64,000 nucleotides of DNA. It comes from Prevotella melaninogenica ATCC 25845 (GTDB taxonomy: Bacteria; Bacteroidota; Bacteroidia; Bacteroidales; Bacteroidaceae). Of this stretch, positions 53,311 to 63,418 are shown piece after piece. The stretch lies in contig NC_014370.1 of NCBI RefSeq assembly GCF_000144405.1, forward strand, positions 308,501 through 372,500, read 5' to 3'. The position numbers and the translations under genes are program-made. The notes beneath the pieces are model-generated. The model saw nothing but the letters and a program-made list of their open reading frames with translations, did not search any database and was not told where the DNA came from. The first letter of the stretch is position 1; every line of letters begins with the position of its first letter.

Positions 53311-53332
53311 TTCTCAGTGTAGTCTATATATA

Positions 53333-53357
53333 AAGGTGTGCTAATCTATTACACCTT
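53333..53357 (-). terminator. Terminator of purL
   Basis: On the minus strand the arms AAGGTGT and ACACCTT are followed by TATATA, 21 bp after the purL stop codon. Confidence 0.5.
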
Positions 53358-53377
53358 CAATAGGGGAGAGGTAAACT

Positions 53378-56300
53378 TTACAGTTTGCTTTCAACCCATT
53401 TGCGAGCATTTACAAATGCCTCAATCCATGGTGTAACCTCGTCCTGACGACGCTCACGTGGATAGTAAGCCTGCTGCCATGGGAAGATAGCACGCTCCAA
53501 GTGTGGCATCATTGCAAGGTGACGGCCGTCTGCAGAGCAGATACCTGCTACATTGTAGTCAGAGCCGTTAGGGTTACCAGGATATTCAGCGTAGTTGTAT
53601 TTAGCGATGATATTGTACTTATCTTCTGCCTCTGGGAGGTAGAAACGACCCTCACCGTGTGCTACCCAGATACCGAGTTTGTTGCCGCTCAAAGAACCGA
53701 ACATCACACTATTGTTCTGTGGAATGGTCAAGTTCAAGAATGAACTCTCAAACTTCTTGCTGGTATTGTGGCAGAGGTGAGCACGATGCTTGTGCTCTGG
53801 GTTGATAAGGTTCAACTCAACCATCAACTGACAACCGTTACAGATACCCAATGAAAGTGTATCTTCGCGTGCATAGAAGCGGTCGAGTGCCTGCTTTGCC
53901 TTTGGATTATAGAGGAAAGCACCAGCCCATCCCTTTGCAGAACCGAGTACATCTGAGTTAGAGAAACCACCGCAGAAGACAATCATATTTACTTCTTCCA
54001 AAGTCTCACGACCAGTGATGAGGTCGGTCATCATGACGTCTTTCACCTCAAAGCCTGCCAAATAGAGTGCATAAGCCATCTCACGCTCACCATTGGTACC
54101 CTTCTCACGAATGATAGCTGCCTTTGGTGTTTGGTGATGGGTGTTAGGTGTTGAAGTCTTCCAACGGTCTGCATCGAGGCCATACTGCTGAAGTGTACCG
54201 GTGAAGTCAGCATTAAACTTCATCTCGATTGGCTGCTTCTTATAATTCTGAGCACGCTTCTTAGCCATGCCATTCATACTCTGCTTGCGGTCGAGCAAGT
54301 ACGAAGTCTTATACCATGTCTCACGCATTGCATCAATATCGAACTCTGCCTTCCAATCGCCATCAGCAATGCTGAGCGTGCGTTTGTCAGGACTTGGTGT
54401 ACCGATACGAGCAAAGCCGATGCAGTTCTCTGTCAAGAATTCTTTGACTTCTTCCTTATGTTCATCAGCAACCTGGATAACAACACCTGGATTCTCTGCA
54501 AAAAGTTTCTTGATTACATCGTCACCCTTGATATCGTGGAGGTTGATATGCAAACCACCTTCAGCATTAGCAAAGGTCATTTCAAGCAATGTTGTAATCA
54601 AACCACCTGCTGAAATGTCGTGTCCAGCAAGTATCCATCCACGACGAATCATCTCCTGTACGGCATCGAAACAGTCGCAGAAGTACTGTGGTTCTTTCAC
54701 GGTTGGAACGTCACTACCAATCTTGCCGAGGCTCTGTGCAAAGGCTGAACCACCTAAACGCTGCTCGTCAAAACTGAAGTCGATATGATAGAGGCGTGTG
54801 TTCTTATCATTCACAAGTACTGGAGATACCACCTGACGAACGTCGCTCACTTCACCACCACTGGTCACAATGACGGTTCCTGGAGAGATAATCTTATCTC
54901 CATTAGGATACTGCTGGGTCAGAGAAAGTGAATCCTTACCTGTTGGAACGTTCACACCGATAGCACAACAGAAGTCTGACAAAGCCTTAACCGCACTATA
55001 AAGACGTGCATCTTCACCCTTCTGTGAGCGACAAGGCCACATCCAGTTGGCTGAAAGACTCAAGCTGTCCATGCCGTCTGCCAATGGTGCCCATACGATG
55101 TTGGTCAATGATTCAGCTACGGAAAGGACTGAGCCTGCCTCTGGTGATGCGAGTCCTGCTTGTGGAGCGTGACCGAGTGCGGTAGCAATACCCTTATGAC
55201 CACGATAGTCTAAGGCTACAACACCACAGTCAGAGAGTGGCAACTGAATCTCACCCTGACACTGCTGACGGGCTACCTTACCTGTAACAGAGCGGTCAAC
55301 CTTGTTTGTTAGCCAGTCCTTACATGCCACAGCTTCCAACTGAAGCACACGCTGGAGGTATTCCTCCACCTTATTTATACTATAAGAAACATTCTCATAT
55401 TTGCGCTCAACGGTCTCATCTTTCATGATTGTCTTTGGAGAATGACCGAACATCTGTGCTACGTCTAAGTCGAATGGTTTTACACCATCGCCCTGTACAA
55501 ATGAAAAGTGAGCATCACCTGTAGTCTCACCAACAACATACATTGGTGCACGCTCACGCTCAGCAATCTTCTTCACGTGGTCGAGGTGCTTTTCGTCAAT
55601 GAGCAAGCCCATGCGCTCCTGTGATTCGTTGGCGATGATTTCCTTGGCACTCAAAGTCTTGTCACCGATAGGCAACTGTGTCATATCAATCTTACCACCA
55701 CATTCTTCAACAAGCTCACTCAAACAATTTAGGTGTCCAGCAGAACCGTGGTCGTGGATAGAAACAACTGGGTTGTTGTCCTCTTCTACCAATGCACGTA
55801 CGAGGTTATAAGCACGTTTCTGCATCTCTGGATTAGCACGCTGTATGGCATTCAACTCAATACCATTTGAGTAACGACCCGTATCAACTGATGAAACAGA
55901 ACCACCACCAAGTCCGATACGATAGTTATCACCACCAACGACAACCACCTTGTTGCCAGCTTGTGGCTCGCCCTTCAGACAGTCACGCTTAGTTCCATAA
56001 CCCACGCCACCTGCAAGCATAATTACCTTATCGTAAGCATACTTCTCACCATTCTCTTGATGTTCAAATGTGAGTAGTGAACCAGTAATTAATGGCTGAC
56101 CGAACTTATTACCGAAATCGCTCGCACCATTAGATGCCTTGATAAGAATCTGCTCTGGAGTCTGATAGAGCCACTGACGGACAGGAAGGATGTCTTCCCA
56201 ATCTCGTAAGGCTGGAGTTGTACCGTCATCTTCTGTCAGACGAGGGTAAGCGGTCATATAGACTGCTGTTCCTGCGATTGGCCATGAACCAACACCACCG

Positions 56301-57124
56301 CCCATACGGTCGCGAATCTCACCACCCGTACCTGTTGCGGCTCCATTGAATGGCTCAACGGTAGTTGGGAAGTTGTGAGTTTCAGCTTTCAGAGAGATAA
56401 CACTCTCGATAGGCTTTACTCGGAAAAAGTCAGATGTACTTTGGTTTGCTGGTGCAAACTGTTCAACCTCTGGACCTTGTGCGAAAGCTACGTTGTCTTT
56501 ATAAGCTGAAAGGATTTTACCAGGATTCTCTTTTGTAGTCTTCTTGATGAGGCTGAAAAGACTGCTCTCCATCACCTTGCCATCAATGACGAACTCTCCA
56601 CCGAAAATCTTATGGCGGCAATGCTCAGAGTTAATCTGGGCGAAACCGAAGATTTCAGAGTCGGTGAGTGGGCGGCCATTCTGCTTCTCAATCTTGTGGA
56701 GATATTCCATCTCCTCTGGTGAGAGTGCCAAACCTTCCTCTTCGTTGAACTTCTCTAAGTCCTCCACACGCTTGATAGGCTCTGGCTCGTGGTTGACAGT
56801 GAAGATAGTCTGGTCCAGACCATCATACATACGTTGCAACATCGGGTCATAATCCGCCTCTTTGCTGCTTACAGGGAAGTACTCCTCTATACGCAAAATG
56901 CCGTCAAGACTCATGTTTTGAGTAATCTCGACGGCATTCGTACTCCAAGGAGTAATCATCTCACGGCGTGGTCCCACATAGTAGCCCTGCAGTGTCTGTT
57001 CGTTCTGCAAGTAGGTGGCATCGCCATAGAGCCAACAAAGTTCGTTGATTTCCGCGTCGGACAATGCATGATTGACTTCTGTGGCAATCACGCTTTTGGA
57101 CTGAGTTCTGAAGAAAAGAATCAT
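53378..57124 (-). CDS. purL: Phosphoribosylformylglycinamidine synthase, single-chain form
   Basis: FGAM synthase converts FGAR to FGAM in purine synthesis, with glutamine as nitrogen donor. The 1248-residue product is the large single-chain type, with an N-terminal PurS-like part, two AIR-synthase-like halves and a C-terminal class I glutaminase. Visible motifs are NSEHCRHKIFGGEF, AETHNFPTTVEPFNGAATGT, GDNYRIGLGGGSVSSVD and the glutaminase nucleophile in SLGICNGCQ (near 1140). A short insert TSTPNTHHQTPK sits in the linker just before the glutaminase domain (about residue 1000). It is monocistronic, with a -7 box TATCTTTG (minus, 57160-57167). Confidence 0.96.
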   Translation of the reverse strand: MILFFRTQSKSVIATEVNHALSDAEINELCWLYGDATYLQNEQTLQGYYVGPRREMITPWSTNAVEITQNMSLDGILRIEEYFPVSSKEADYDPMLQRMYDGLDQTIFTVNHEPEPIKRVEDLEKFNEEEGLALSPEEMEYLHKIEKQNGRPLTDSEIFGFAQINSEHCRHKIFGGEFVIDGKVMESSLFSLIKKTTKENPGKILSAYKDNVAFAQGPEVEQFAPANQSTSDFFRVKPIESVISLKAETHNFPTTVEPFNGAATGTGGEIRDRMGGGVGSWPIAGTAVYMTAYPRLTEDDGTTPALRDWEDILPVRQWLYQTPEQILIKASNGASDFGNKFGQPLITGSLLTFEHQENGEKYAYDKVIMLAGGVGYGTKRDCLKGEPQAGNKVVVVGGDNYRIGLGGGSVSSVDTGRYSNGIELNAIQRANPEMQKRAYNLVRALVEEDNNPVVSIHDHGSAGHLNCLSELVEECGGKIDMTQLPIGDKTLSAKEIIANESQERMGLLIDEKHLDHVKKIAERERAPMYVVGETTGDAHFSFVQGDGVKPFDLDVAQMFGHSPKTIMKDETVERKYENVSYSINKVEEYLQRVLQLEAVACKDWLTNKVDRSVTGKVARQQCQGEIQLPLSDCGVVALDYRGHKGIATALGHAPQAGLASPEAGSVLSVAESLTNIVWAPLADGMDSLSLSANWMWPCRSQKGEDARLYSAVKALSDFCCAIGVNVPTGKDSLSLTQQYPNGDKIISPGTVIVTSGGEVSDVRQVVSPVLVNDKNTRLYHIDFSFDEQRLGGSAFAQSLGKIGSDVPTVKEPQYFCDCFDAVQEMIRRGWILAGHDISAGGLITTLLEMTFANAEGGLHINLHDIKGDDVIKKLFAENPGVVIQVADEHKEEVKEFLTENCIGFARIGTPSPDKRTLSIADGDWKAEFDIDAMRETWYKTSYLLDRKQSMNGMAKKRAQNYKKQPIEMKFNADFTGTLQQYGLDADRWKTSTPNTHHQTPKAAIIREKGTNGEREMAYALYLAGFEVKDVMMTDLITGRETLEEVNMIVFCGGFSNSDVLGSAKGWAGAFLYNPKAKQALDRFYAREDTLSLGICNGCQLMVELNLINPEHKHRAHLCHNTSKKFESSFLNLTIPQNNSVMFGSLSGNKLGIWVAHGEGRFYLPEAEDKYNIIAKYNYAEYPGNPNGSDYNVAGICSADGRHLAMMPHLERAIFPWQQAYYPRERRQDEVTPWIEAFVNARKWVESKL

Positions 57125-57159
57125 AGTCTGTATATAAAATTTGGTGTTACTTCTGTTTG

Positions 57160-57167
57160 CAAAGATA
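57160..57167 (-). promoter_or_regulatory. Promoter -7 box for purL
   Basis: On the minus strand this reads TATCTTTG, about 36 bp upstream of the start codon. Confidence 0.6.
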
Positions 57168-57307
57168 CGATATTCTTTGGATATACTGCCCTTTTGTCCA
57201 GTGTTTTTTAGTCTTCTTAGGTATTATAAATAATCAGACTCGTTTTTGTATGTCTTATCCTGCTGAAGTTGTATTTGTTGTCTTGAATTTCGTTTCATGA
57301 AAATAAT

Positions 57308-57900
57308 TGGTTCTTCCGTTAAATGTATAGATTGAAAATAGAATAAGGCTTATACATCTGCTTAGTATGACTATCCCAGATTAGATGGTCTTTCAATGGG
57401 GATAGGCTACAAGATAAAATGCAACTTGATATTATATCTATCCGCCGCCTACAAGAAGTTTATGCTCTTTTTGACCGATGTTTGTAAACTATTTTTAATC
57501 AGATCAAAATCAATATATGCTCTTTTGTATTCTAAAAGACGGCTAATTGACTTGCAAAAGATGCTCTTTTGAGGGCTAACTAACGCCCTTTTGAAGTCCA
57601 ATTAAGCACCTTTTACTTTTCCACTTTATAACCTATTGATTTCCTTATGGTTACAAACCTGCTCCGTGTGTATGCTTTTGCCGTTATTTACAGATTTCTT
57701 ATTTGAATTTATGTAATATTTTTTCAAATCCTTGTCTGCAGATTTTCGAAGTCTTAAAATGAAAAGGTTTTCAGTGTCAGAGGATGATAAAAGAATAGAT
57801 AGTTGACGGTCTTAGCTATATTTTTGTTTAATAAGTAACTTTGGTTTTTCCGTTAAAGCAAAACGAAAAGCATCCGCCCATTTAACGGAAGAGCCAAATT
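57308..57900 (-). mobile_element. About 590-bp MITE-like unit containing core copy E
   Basis: The left end (TGGTTCTTCCGTTAAATG) and the right end, read in reverse (TGGCTCTTCCGTTAAATG), are an almost perfect 18-bp inverted repeat. The interior matches the units at 24409 and 31280 in reverse orientation. No ORF is present. It fills the gap between purL and the Nim-like gene. Confidence 0.65.
57481..57657 (-). repeat. Copy E of the 176-177 bp TTTGTAA palindromic element
   Basis: This 177-bp copy is inverted relative to the others, running from TTTGTAAAC to GGTTACAAA on the plus strand. The arms of the internal palindrome are well conserved. Confidence 0.8.
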
Positions 57901-57953
57901 ATATGTTCAAACGTTTATAGAACTATGTTATTTTCTACGAGTATAATAAAAAT

Positions 57954-57997
57954 GAAGAACCGCTGAAAGTTTTTTATCCAGCTTTCAGAGGCTCTTC
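57954..57997 (-). terminator. Terminator of the Nim-like gene
   Basis: On the minus strand the arms GAAGAGCC-CTGAAAG and CTTTCAG-GGTTCTTC are followed by ATTTTTATTAT. Confidence 0.85.
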
Positions 57998-58003
57998 AGA
58001 TGA

Positions 58004-58507
58004 TTATCTCGGACTTTTTTTCATTCTCACAAGCTCGATGGCTTCTTTCCCGCTGATATGTTCGATGGTAAATTCAATCATGACAAGGTGTGAGAAATCT
58101 TTCTTTATCTCGTATCTGAGTCCTTCTTCATCGTCGGGATTGTACCGCCTGCCCAATTTGCAGAGGGCTTCCATCTTCTCCGTTTCATCTTCTATCAAGC
58201 GGACTTTTCCGAAGCATATCACACTTCTGAAATAGGTAGTAAACTCTTTAGGCTTCACGTCGTTTCGGTCGATTACCGTAAACGATGCCTTGTCGCTGTT
58301 GAGAATAGCGTCCACTTTATGCCCTTTTATTGCAGAATGGAAGTATAGTTTGCGTCCCACAAGTACAGGAGTGATGGGTACACCGTAGGGATAGCCGTCA
58401 TCGCCAAGCAAAGAAAGCACACCGGAGGTTGCTTTTTCTAATATTTCTATACATTCCGTTTCTGTTAATTCTTGGCGTTTGCGCCGCATAGTTCTAAATT
58501 CTGTCAT
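58004..58507 (-). CDS. Nim-like pyridoxamine 5'-phosphate oxidase family flavoprotein
   Basis: This 167-residue protein has the split-barrel fold of the PNPOx-like FMN proteins and resembles NimA-type proteins, some of which reduce 5-nitroimidazoles to inactive amines. The opening FRTMRRKRQELTETECIEIL and GDDGYPYGVPITPV are typical, as are the IKGHKVDAI and YFRSVICFGKV segments. Most chromosomal members in Bacteroidota have no proven resistance role. The ligand-binding His found in NimA (GKKxxxI-type IKGHK) is present. It is monocistronic. Confidence 0.82.
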   Translation of the reverse strand: MTEFRTMRRKRQELTETECIEILEKATSGVLSLLGDDGYPYGVPITPVLVGRKLYFHSAIKGHKVDAILNSDKASFTVIDRNDVKPKEFTTYFRSVICFGKVRLIEDETEKMEALCKLGRRYNPDDEEGLRYEIKKDFSHLVMIEFTIEHISGKEAIELVRMKKSPR

Positions 58508-58536
58508 AGTAAAAACTTTAATGTTTTATTACCCGA

Positions 58537-58724
58537 TTAACGCGTGGTATATGTACCATCTTCAAAGAAAAAGCCATAGCTTCCGTCATTAAAGGTAACC
58601 TCATCATAACCATAATGGTGCTTGATTCCTGTTACTTCAATCTTGGAACTACTTTTAGCTGCAACTGTTTGTGGTGCAACTACTCCTAAACTAAGAGCTA
58701 ATGCCAACGAAAATATTTTTTCAT
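58537..58724 (-). pseudogene. Small secreted protein gene with a one-base frameshift in poly(A)
   Basis: If one extra A is supplied in the run of six after ATG, the gene encodes a 62-residue protein. It would have a signal peptide MKKIFSLALALSLGVVAPQT and a mature part KSSSKIEVTGIKHHYGYDE followed by VTFNDGSYGFFFEDGTYTTR. As written, every ATG in the region leads to a stop within a few codons. It could be a real inactivation, a phase-variable tract or a sequence error. It lies just upstream of the Nim-like gene on the same strand. I recognise no family. Confidence 0.55.
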
Positions 58725-58740
58725 TTCATTTCTTTATGAT

Positions 58741-59230
58741 TTTAAATTATTTACTAAAGTTTCCCACCCTAATAAATAGATAGAAAAATAACAGTTTGTC
58801 GAATTTTCTTTGTAAATTAGTAATCGCCAAACAACTGATTTTAAAGTCAAAACAGCAAAACTGTTATGGAAGCAAAAATAGAGAAAAGAAGTGAGTTATC
58901 CAAACTTTTGAGTGTTAAAACTCGAATGAGTGATGATTTATTTATTTCTTTCTTCTTTTTGGCAAGTTTGGCATCGGTCACCTGTTATCTCGCCTGTCAT
59001 TGGAAAAACAGGATGGGGTCTGCGCTTCGGAGTTGATCCTTTCTCTTTGCCTCTTCCGCATTGTGGACGAGAGCATCCACCGTATATGCAAACCTTTTTC
59101 CTATGTTCTTTCTTACTCGAAGAACCTGTCTCTCGGTTATTGTATCTTCCAATTGTTTATTCTGTATAATTTCATCAAAAAGTTCCATTAATTGTAAGTT
59201 TCAGGTTAAAAATGTCTAAACTCATTATAC
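58741..59230. other. Gap with two overlapping small ORFs of doubtful status
   Basis: On the minus strand 58997-59188 could encode a 63-residue charged protein that starts MELFDEIIQNKQLEDTITER. On the plus strand 58866-59036 could encode a 56-residue protein with one membrane segment. They overlap, and I recognise neither. The minus one has the more protein-like composition and may be a remnant. Nothing else is visible. Confidence 0.3.
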
Positions 59231-59235
59231 AACTC

Positions 59236-59265
59236 TTTGTTTTACACGTCTTTATAATATCTTTG
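59236..59265 (+). promoter_or_regulatory. Promoter of the OmpA-type lipoprotein gene
   Basis: TTTG (59236-59239) and TATCTTTG (59258-59265) have 18-bp spacing. The start codon is at 59435, so the leader would be about 165 nt, unusually long here. Confidence 0.6.
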
Positions 59266-59434
59266 CAATAGATATGCCGCATTCTGTGAAATGAGGTCAG
59301 TTTTTTGTGTCAGTTTACGTTGTCTTCATAAAAGTTGGAATATCACGTTTGGCATAGTTATAAACTGATTTCTTTTAATGTTTGTAGGATGAATCTATTA
59401 CAAGTAGTATAATAACCAAAATAAAATAGTAAAT

Positions 59435-60295
59435 ATGAAAAAGAGTCTTTTTATCGTAGCTTTGGCGTTGGGTACACTTGCATTTAGCAGTTGTGCCAGC
59501 AAGAAGGATTTGGAGAATTGTCGTACAGAAAACAATCAGTTGACGGCAGATTATCAGAATGCTAAGGAAACGATTGCTGCCAATAATGCACGTATCAAGA
59601 GCTTGGAGGATCAGTTGGCTCAGGCGAGAGAGAGTGCTGCTGCGCTGCAGGGTAGTCTTGATAATAGTCTGAGAAATGCTAATTCAAATAACATCAACAT
59701 CTCTAAACTTGTTGACCAGATTAACGAGAGTAATCAGTATATCCGTCACTTGGTTGAGGTGAAGTCTAAGAGCGATTCTTTGAATATGGTGTTGACAAAC
59801 AATCTTACCCGTTCTTTGAGCCGCGAGGAGTTGAAGGAGGTTGATGTACAGGTTCTGAAGGGTGTTGTTTATATCTCTTTGGCTGACAATATGCTTTATA
59901 AGAGCGGTTCTTATGAGGTGAATGATCGTGCTGAGCAGACATTGAGCAAGATTGCTAAGATTATTACTGATTATAAGGATTATGATGTGCTGATTGAGGG
60001 TAACACTGATAATGTGCCTATCAACACTACTACAGACAAGATGAAGAATATCCGTAATAACTGGGATCTCTCTTGTCTCCGTGCAGCATCTGTTGCGCAG
60101 TATCTGCAGGATCGCTTCGGTGTAAATCCTAAGCGTTTGACTGCTGGTGGTCGAGGTGAGTATAACCCACTCGCAACTAACGATACTGAGTTGGGTAAGC
60201 AGCGTAATCGTCGTACGCAGATTATCATTACTCCAAAGCTTGATCAGTTTATGGATCTCATTGGTGAGGCTCCAGAGGCTAAGGCTACAAAGTAA
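59435..60295 (+). CDS. OmpA-family peptidoglycan-binding lipoprotein
   Basis: This 286-residue lipoprotein probably links the outer membrane to peptidoglycan. The signal peptide ends in the lipobox FSSC (lipidated Cys20). A coiled-coil region (about 25-125) follows, and then the OmpA C-terminal domain (about 150-280) with LIEGNTDNVPI and the paired NNWDLSCLRAASVAQYL and GKQRNRRTQIII. The Asp and Arg that bind diaminopimelate in this fold are present in these segments. It seems to share a transcript with the small protein that starts 8 bp later. Confidence 0.93.
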   Translation: MKKSLFIVALALGTLAFSSCASKKDLENCRTENNQLTADYQNAKETIAANNARIKSLEDQLAQARESAAALQGSLDNSLRNANSNNINISKLVDQINESNQYIRHLVEVKSKSDSLNMVLTNNLTRSLSREELKEVDVQVLKGVVYISLADNMLYKSGSYEVNDRAEQTLSKIAKIITDYKDYDVLIEGNTDNVPINTTTDKMKNIRNNWDLSCLRAASVAQYLQDRFGVNPKRLTAGGRGEYNPLATNDTELGKQRNRRTQIIITPKLDQFMDLIGEAPEAKATK

Positions 60296-60302
60296 TCTGA
60301 TT

Positions 60303-60440
60303 ATGAATAATGACGTTCTGTTCTTGATTCTCCAGCGATGTCCACGGAGGTATATGTGGATTTTGGGTGTATTTTCCGTATATATGATTTATTTCTGTGG
60401 AAAGTGTCTCGGAGAAGTATTGTGGTATTTACTGCATTGA
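60303..60440 (+). CDS. Small membrane protein downstream of the OmpA lipoprotein
   Basis: This 45-residue ORF has a hydrophobic centre (YMWILGVFSVYMIYFCGKCL) with three cysteines overall and a short basic segment RCPRRY before it. It begins 8 bp after the lipoprotein stop and ends 28 bp before a strong terminator, so it sits inside a transcription unit. No family is recognised. Confidence 0.45.
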   Translation: MNNDVLFLILQRCPRRYMWILGVFSVYMIYFCGKCLGEVLWYLLH

Positions 60441-60468
60441 TAGAATAGAAAACGTTGATAAATATAAA

Positions 60469-60519
60469 TCTGCACCTTGTCTATACTGTATTGGCAAGGT
60501 GCAGATTTTGTTCTTTATT
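60469..60519 (+). terminator. Terminator of the OmpA lipoprotein unit
   Basis: The arms TCTGCACCTTG and CAAGGTGCAGA with a 15-nt loop are followed by TTTTGTTCTTTATT. Confidence 0.9.
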
Positions 60520-60539
60520 ATAGTATATATGTTTTGTGT

Positions 60540-60902
60540 ATGGATATTACTTTTATCATTTTAGCTACATTGGTAGCTGTCGAGCACATATATATAATGT
60601 GTCTTGAAACGGTATTTACTAAATCGAGAACAACTGTGCGTACTTTTAATATGGATGTGGAGGAATTAAGTCGCCCAACGGTATCTACGTTATTTAAAAA
60701 TCAAGGTGTTTATAACCTTTTATTGGCAGTGCTGATTTTAATAGCTGTTTGGGTAACGAATGATTTGTTTTGGGCGCGTTGTCTTTTGACGTATGTAGCA
60801 TTGGTGGCTATTTATGGCGGTTTTACAAGTAGTCCAGCTATTATTTTAAAGCAGGGTGCGCCTGCTTTGGTGGCATTAATATATAGTTTTGTTCTATTAT
60901 AG
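60540..60902 (+). CDS. DUF1304 membrane protein
   Basis: This 120-residue protein with four membrane segments begins MDITFIILATLVAVEHIYIM, the DUF1304 signature (AxEHxYIM). The family has no known function. The ATG at 60540 is preferred to an in-frame start at 60477 because it begins at the family motif and the longer form would run through the terminator hairpin. It starts just beyond that terminator. No strong promoter is seen. Confidence 0.85.
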   Translation: MDITFIILATLVAVEHIYIMCLETVFTKSRTTVRTFNMDVEELSRPTVSTLFKNQGVYNLLLAVLILIAVWVTNDLFWARCLLTYVALVAIYGGFTSSPAIILKQGAPALVALIYSFVLL

Positions 60903-61111
60903 GTGTTTGTTGTTTTTGGCTAAAATTGAAACTTCCTTTGTTTTCGAATTTGCGTTTAAGGGGTTGCTTCTTGTTTTGTGGCTTTTTAAGCGCTATTTTT
61001 GTTTTTATGGCTTCCTGGGGTGCGGTAGAGGTGTCTTGGGTGTTGTTTTGGTTGATTTGTATCAAGGTTTTGTGTGATTTTTAAGTTTTTTGAAAAATAA
61101 TCTTCAAAACA

Positions 61112-61143
61112 TTTGGTGGGAGAGGAAATTCTGTATACCTTTG
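61112..61143 (+). promoter_or_regulatory. rRNA operon promoter
   Basis: TTTG (61112-61115) and TACCTTTG (61136-61143) have 20-bp spacing. The leader to 16S is about 325 nt. The stretch 60903-61105 shows no gene. Confidence 0.75.
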
Positions 61144-61198
61144 CACTCGCTTTACAAAACAAGCCACCTGGCAAGTTACTTAAAGCATTTAAGAAAGA

Positions 61199-61212
61199 GT
61201 TCTTTGAAAAGA
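61199..61212 (+). promoter_or_regulatory. BoxA-like antitermination site in the rRNA leader
   Basis: The motif GTTCTTTGAAAA resembles boxA. A related motif GATCTTTGACATATTG lies in the spacer before 23S (63253-63268). Confidence 0.45.
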
Positions 61213-61308
61213 TTTACATAAACAGAGAAGTAGTACAAGAAGCGTCTGTTTGGTTTTATATCAAATGGATGGGTAAAAGAAACGAACCGATCAATTCGTT
61301 GTTCCTAC

Positions 61309-61329
61309 TTTTGAGGCACCGCCTCAAAA
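61309..61329 (+). repeat. 21-nt hairpin in the rRNA leader
   Basis: TTTTGAGGCACCGCCTCAAA (plus one A) is a near-perfect palindrome. The same 21-nt hairpin with two compensating changes lies at 63212-63232 in the spacer. Confidence 0.8.
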
Positions 61330-61473
61330 CTATAAGGAACAAAAGAAAAGGTGCTTTTTACTTGATACTTTTAGGATAAGCGTTCTGAAACAGAGATTAC
61401 TCGGTGGAGTGCTTGGGGGATATTGGTATTCATTAGCATTTATCACCTATCACTTATCACCAAAACATATTTT

Positions 61474-63004
<1,531 letters not shown>

Positions 63005-63169
63005 CTGGAGAGGATGCTTATTAGTTGATTTATTTGATAAGTATTTAAGTATACATGTCAAGAAGTTAACGGTAATCAAGGAAATAAAAGAACCTTTGGT
63101 TCGTTTTTCTTCTTGTACTCACTGCACTCTGTATTATATAAATGTAGGAGTTTAGAGTTTAAGGCTCAC

Positions 63170-63198
63170 ATAAAGGTTCAAGTCCTTATCCTCCACCA
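63170..63198 (+). pseudogene. tRNA 3'-end remnant in the 16S-23S spacer
   Basis: GGTTCAAGTCC, a T-arm loop, is followed by a short acceptor-like strand and CCACCA. No D-arm, anticodon arm or 5' acceptor strand is found upstream. The acceptor is one base short of normal. Confidence 0.55.
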
Positions 63199-63211
63199 CG
63201 CTGTTCTATGC

Positions 63212-63232
63212 TTCTGAGGCACAGCCTCAGAA
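63212..63232 (+). repeat. 21-nt hairpin in the 16S-23S spacer
   Basis: TTCTGAGGCACAGCCTCAGA (plus one A) matches the leader hairpin at 61309 with paired base changes that keep the stem. Confidence 0.8.
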
Positions 63233-63418
63233 CACAGAGGGTAACAGCACAAGATCTTTGACATATTGACACAAGCAAGACTGTAATGTAGAACTATTCT
63301 TTCTATAATGGGAAGAATTAGAATTCTAATTATTGAAGAAAAAACTTCAAATTCTTTAGAATCACACAACAGCTGAAAGTATGAGCTACATTCTTTGTAA
63401 GCAATTACAAAGAAGGCG

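Noticed and set aside
58866..59036. Plus-strand ORF of 56 residues with one membrane segment
   Set aside because: It has no good promoter and overlaps an equally plausible minus-strand ORF; it is kept only in the description of the gap.
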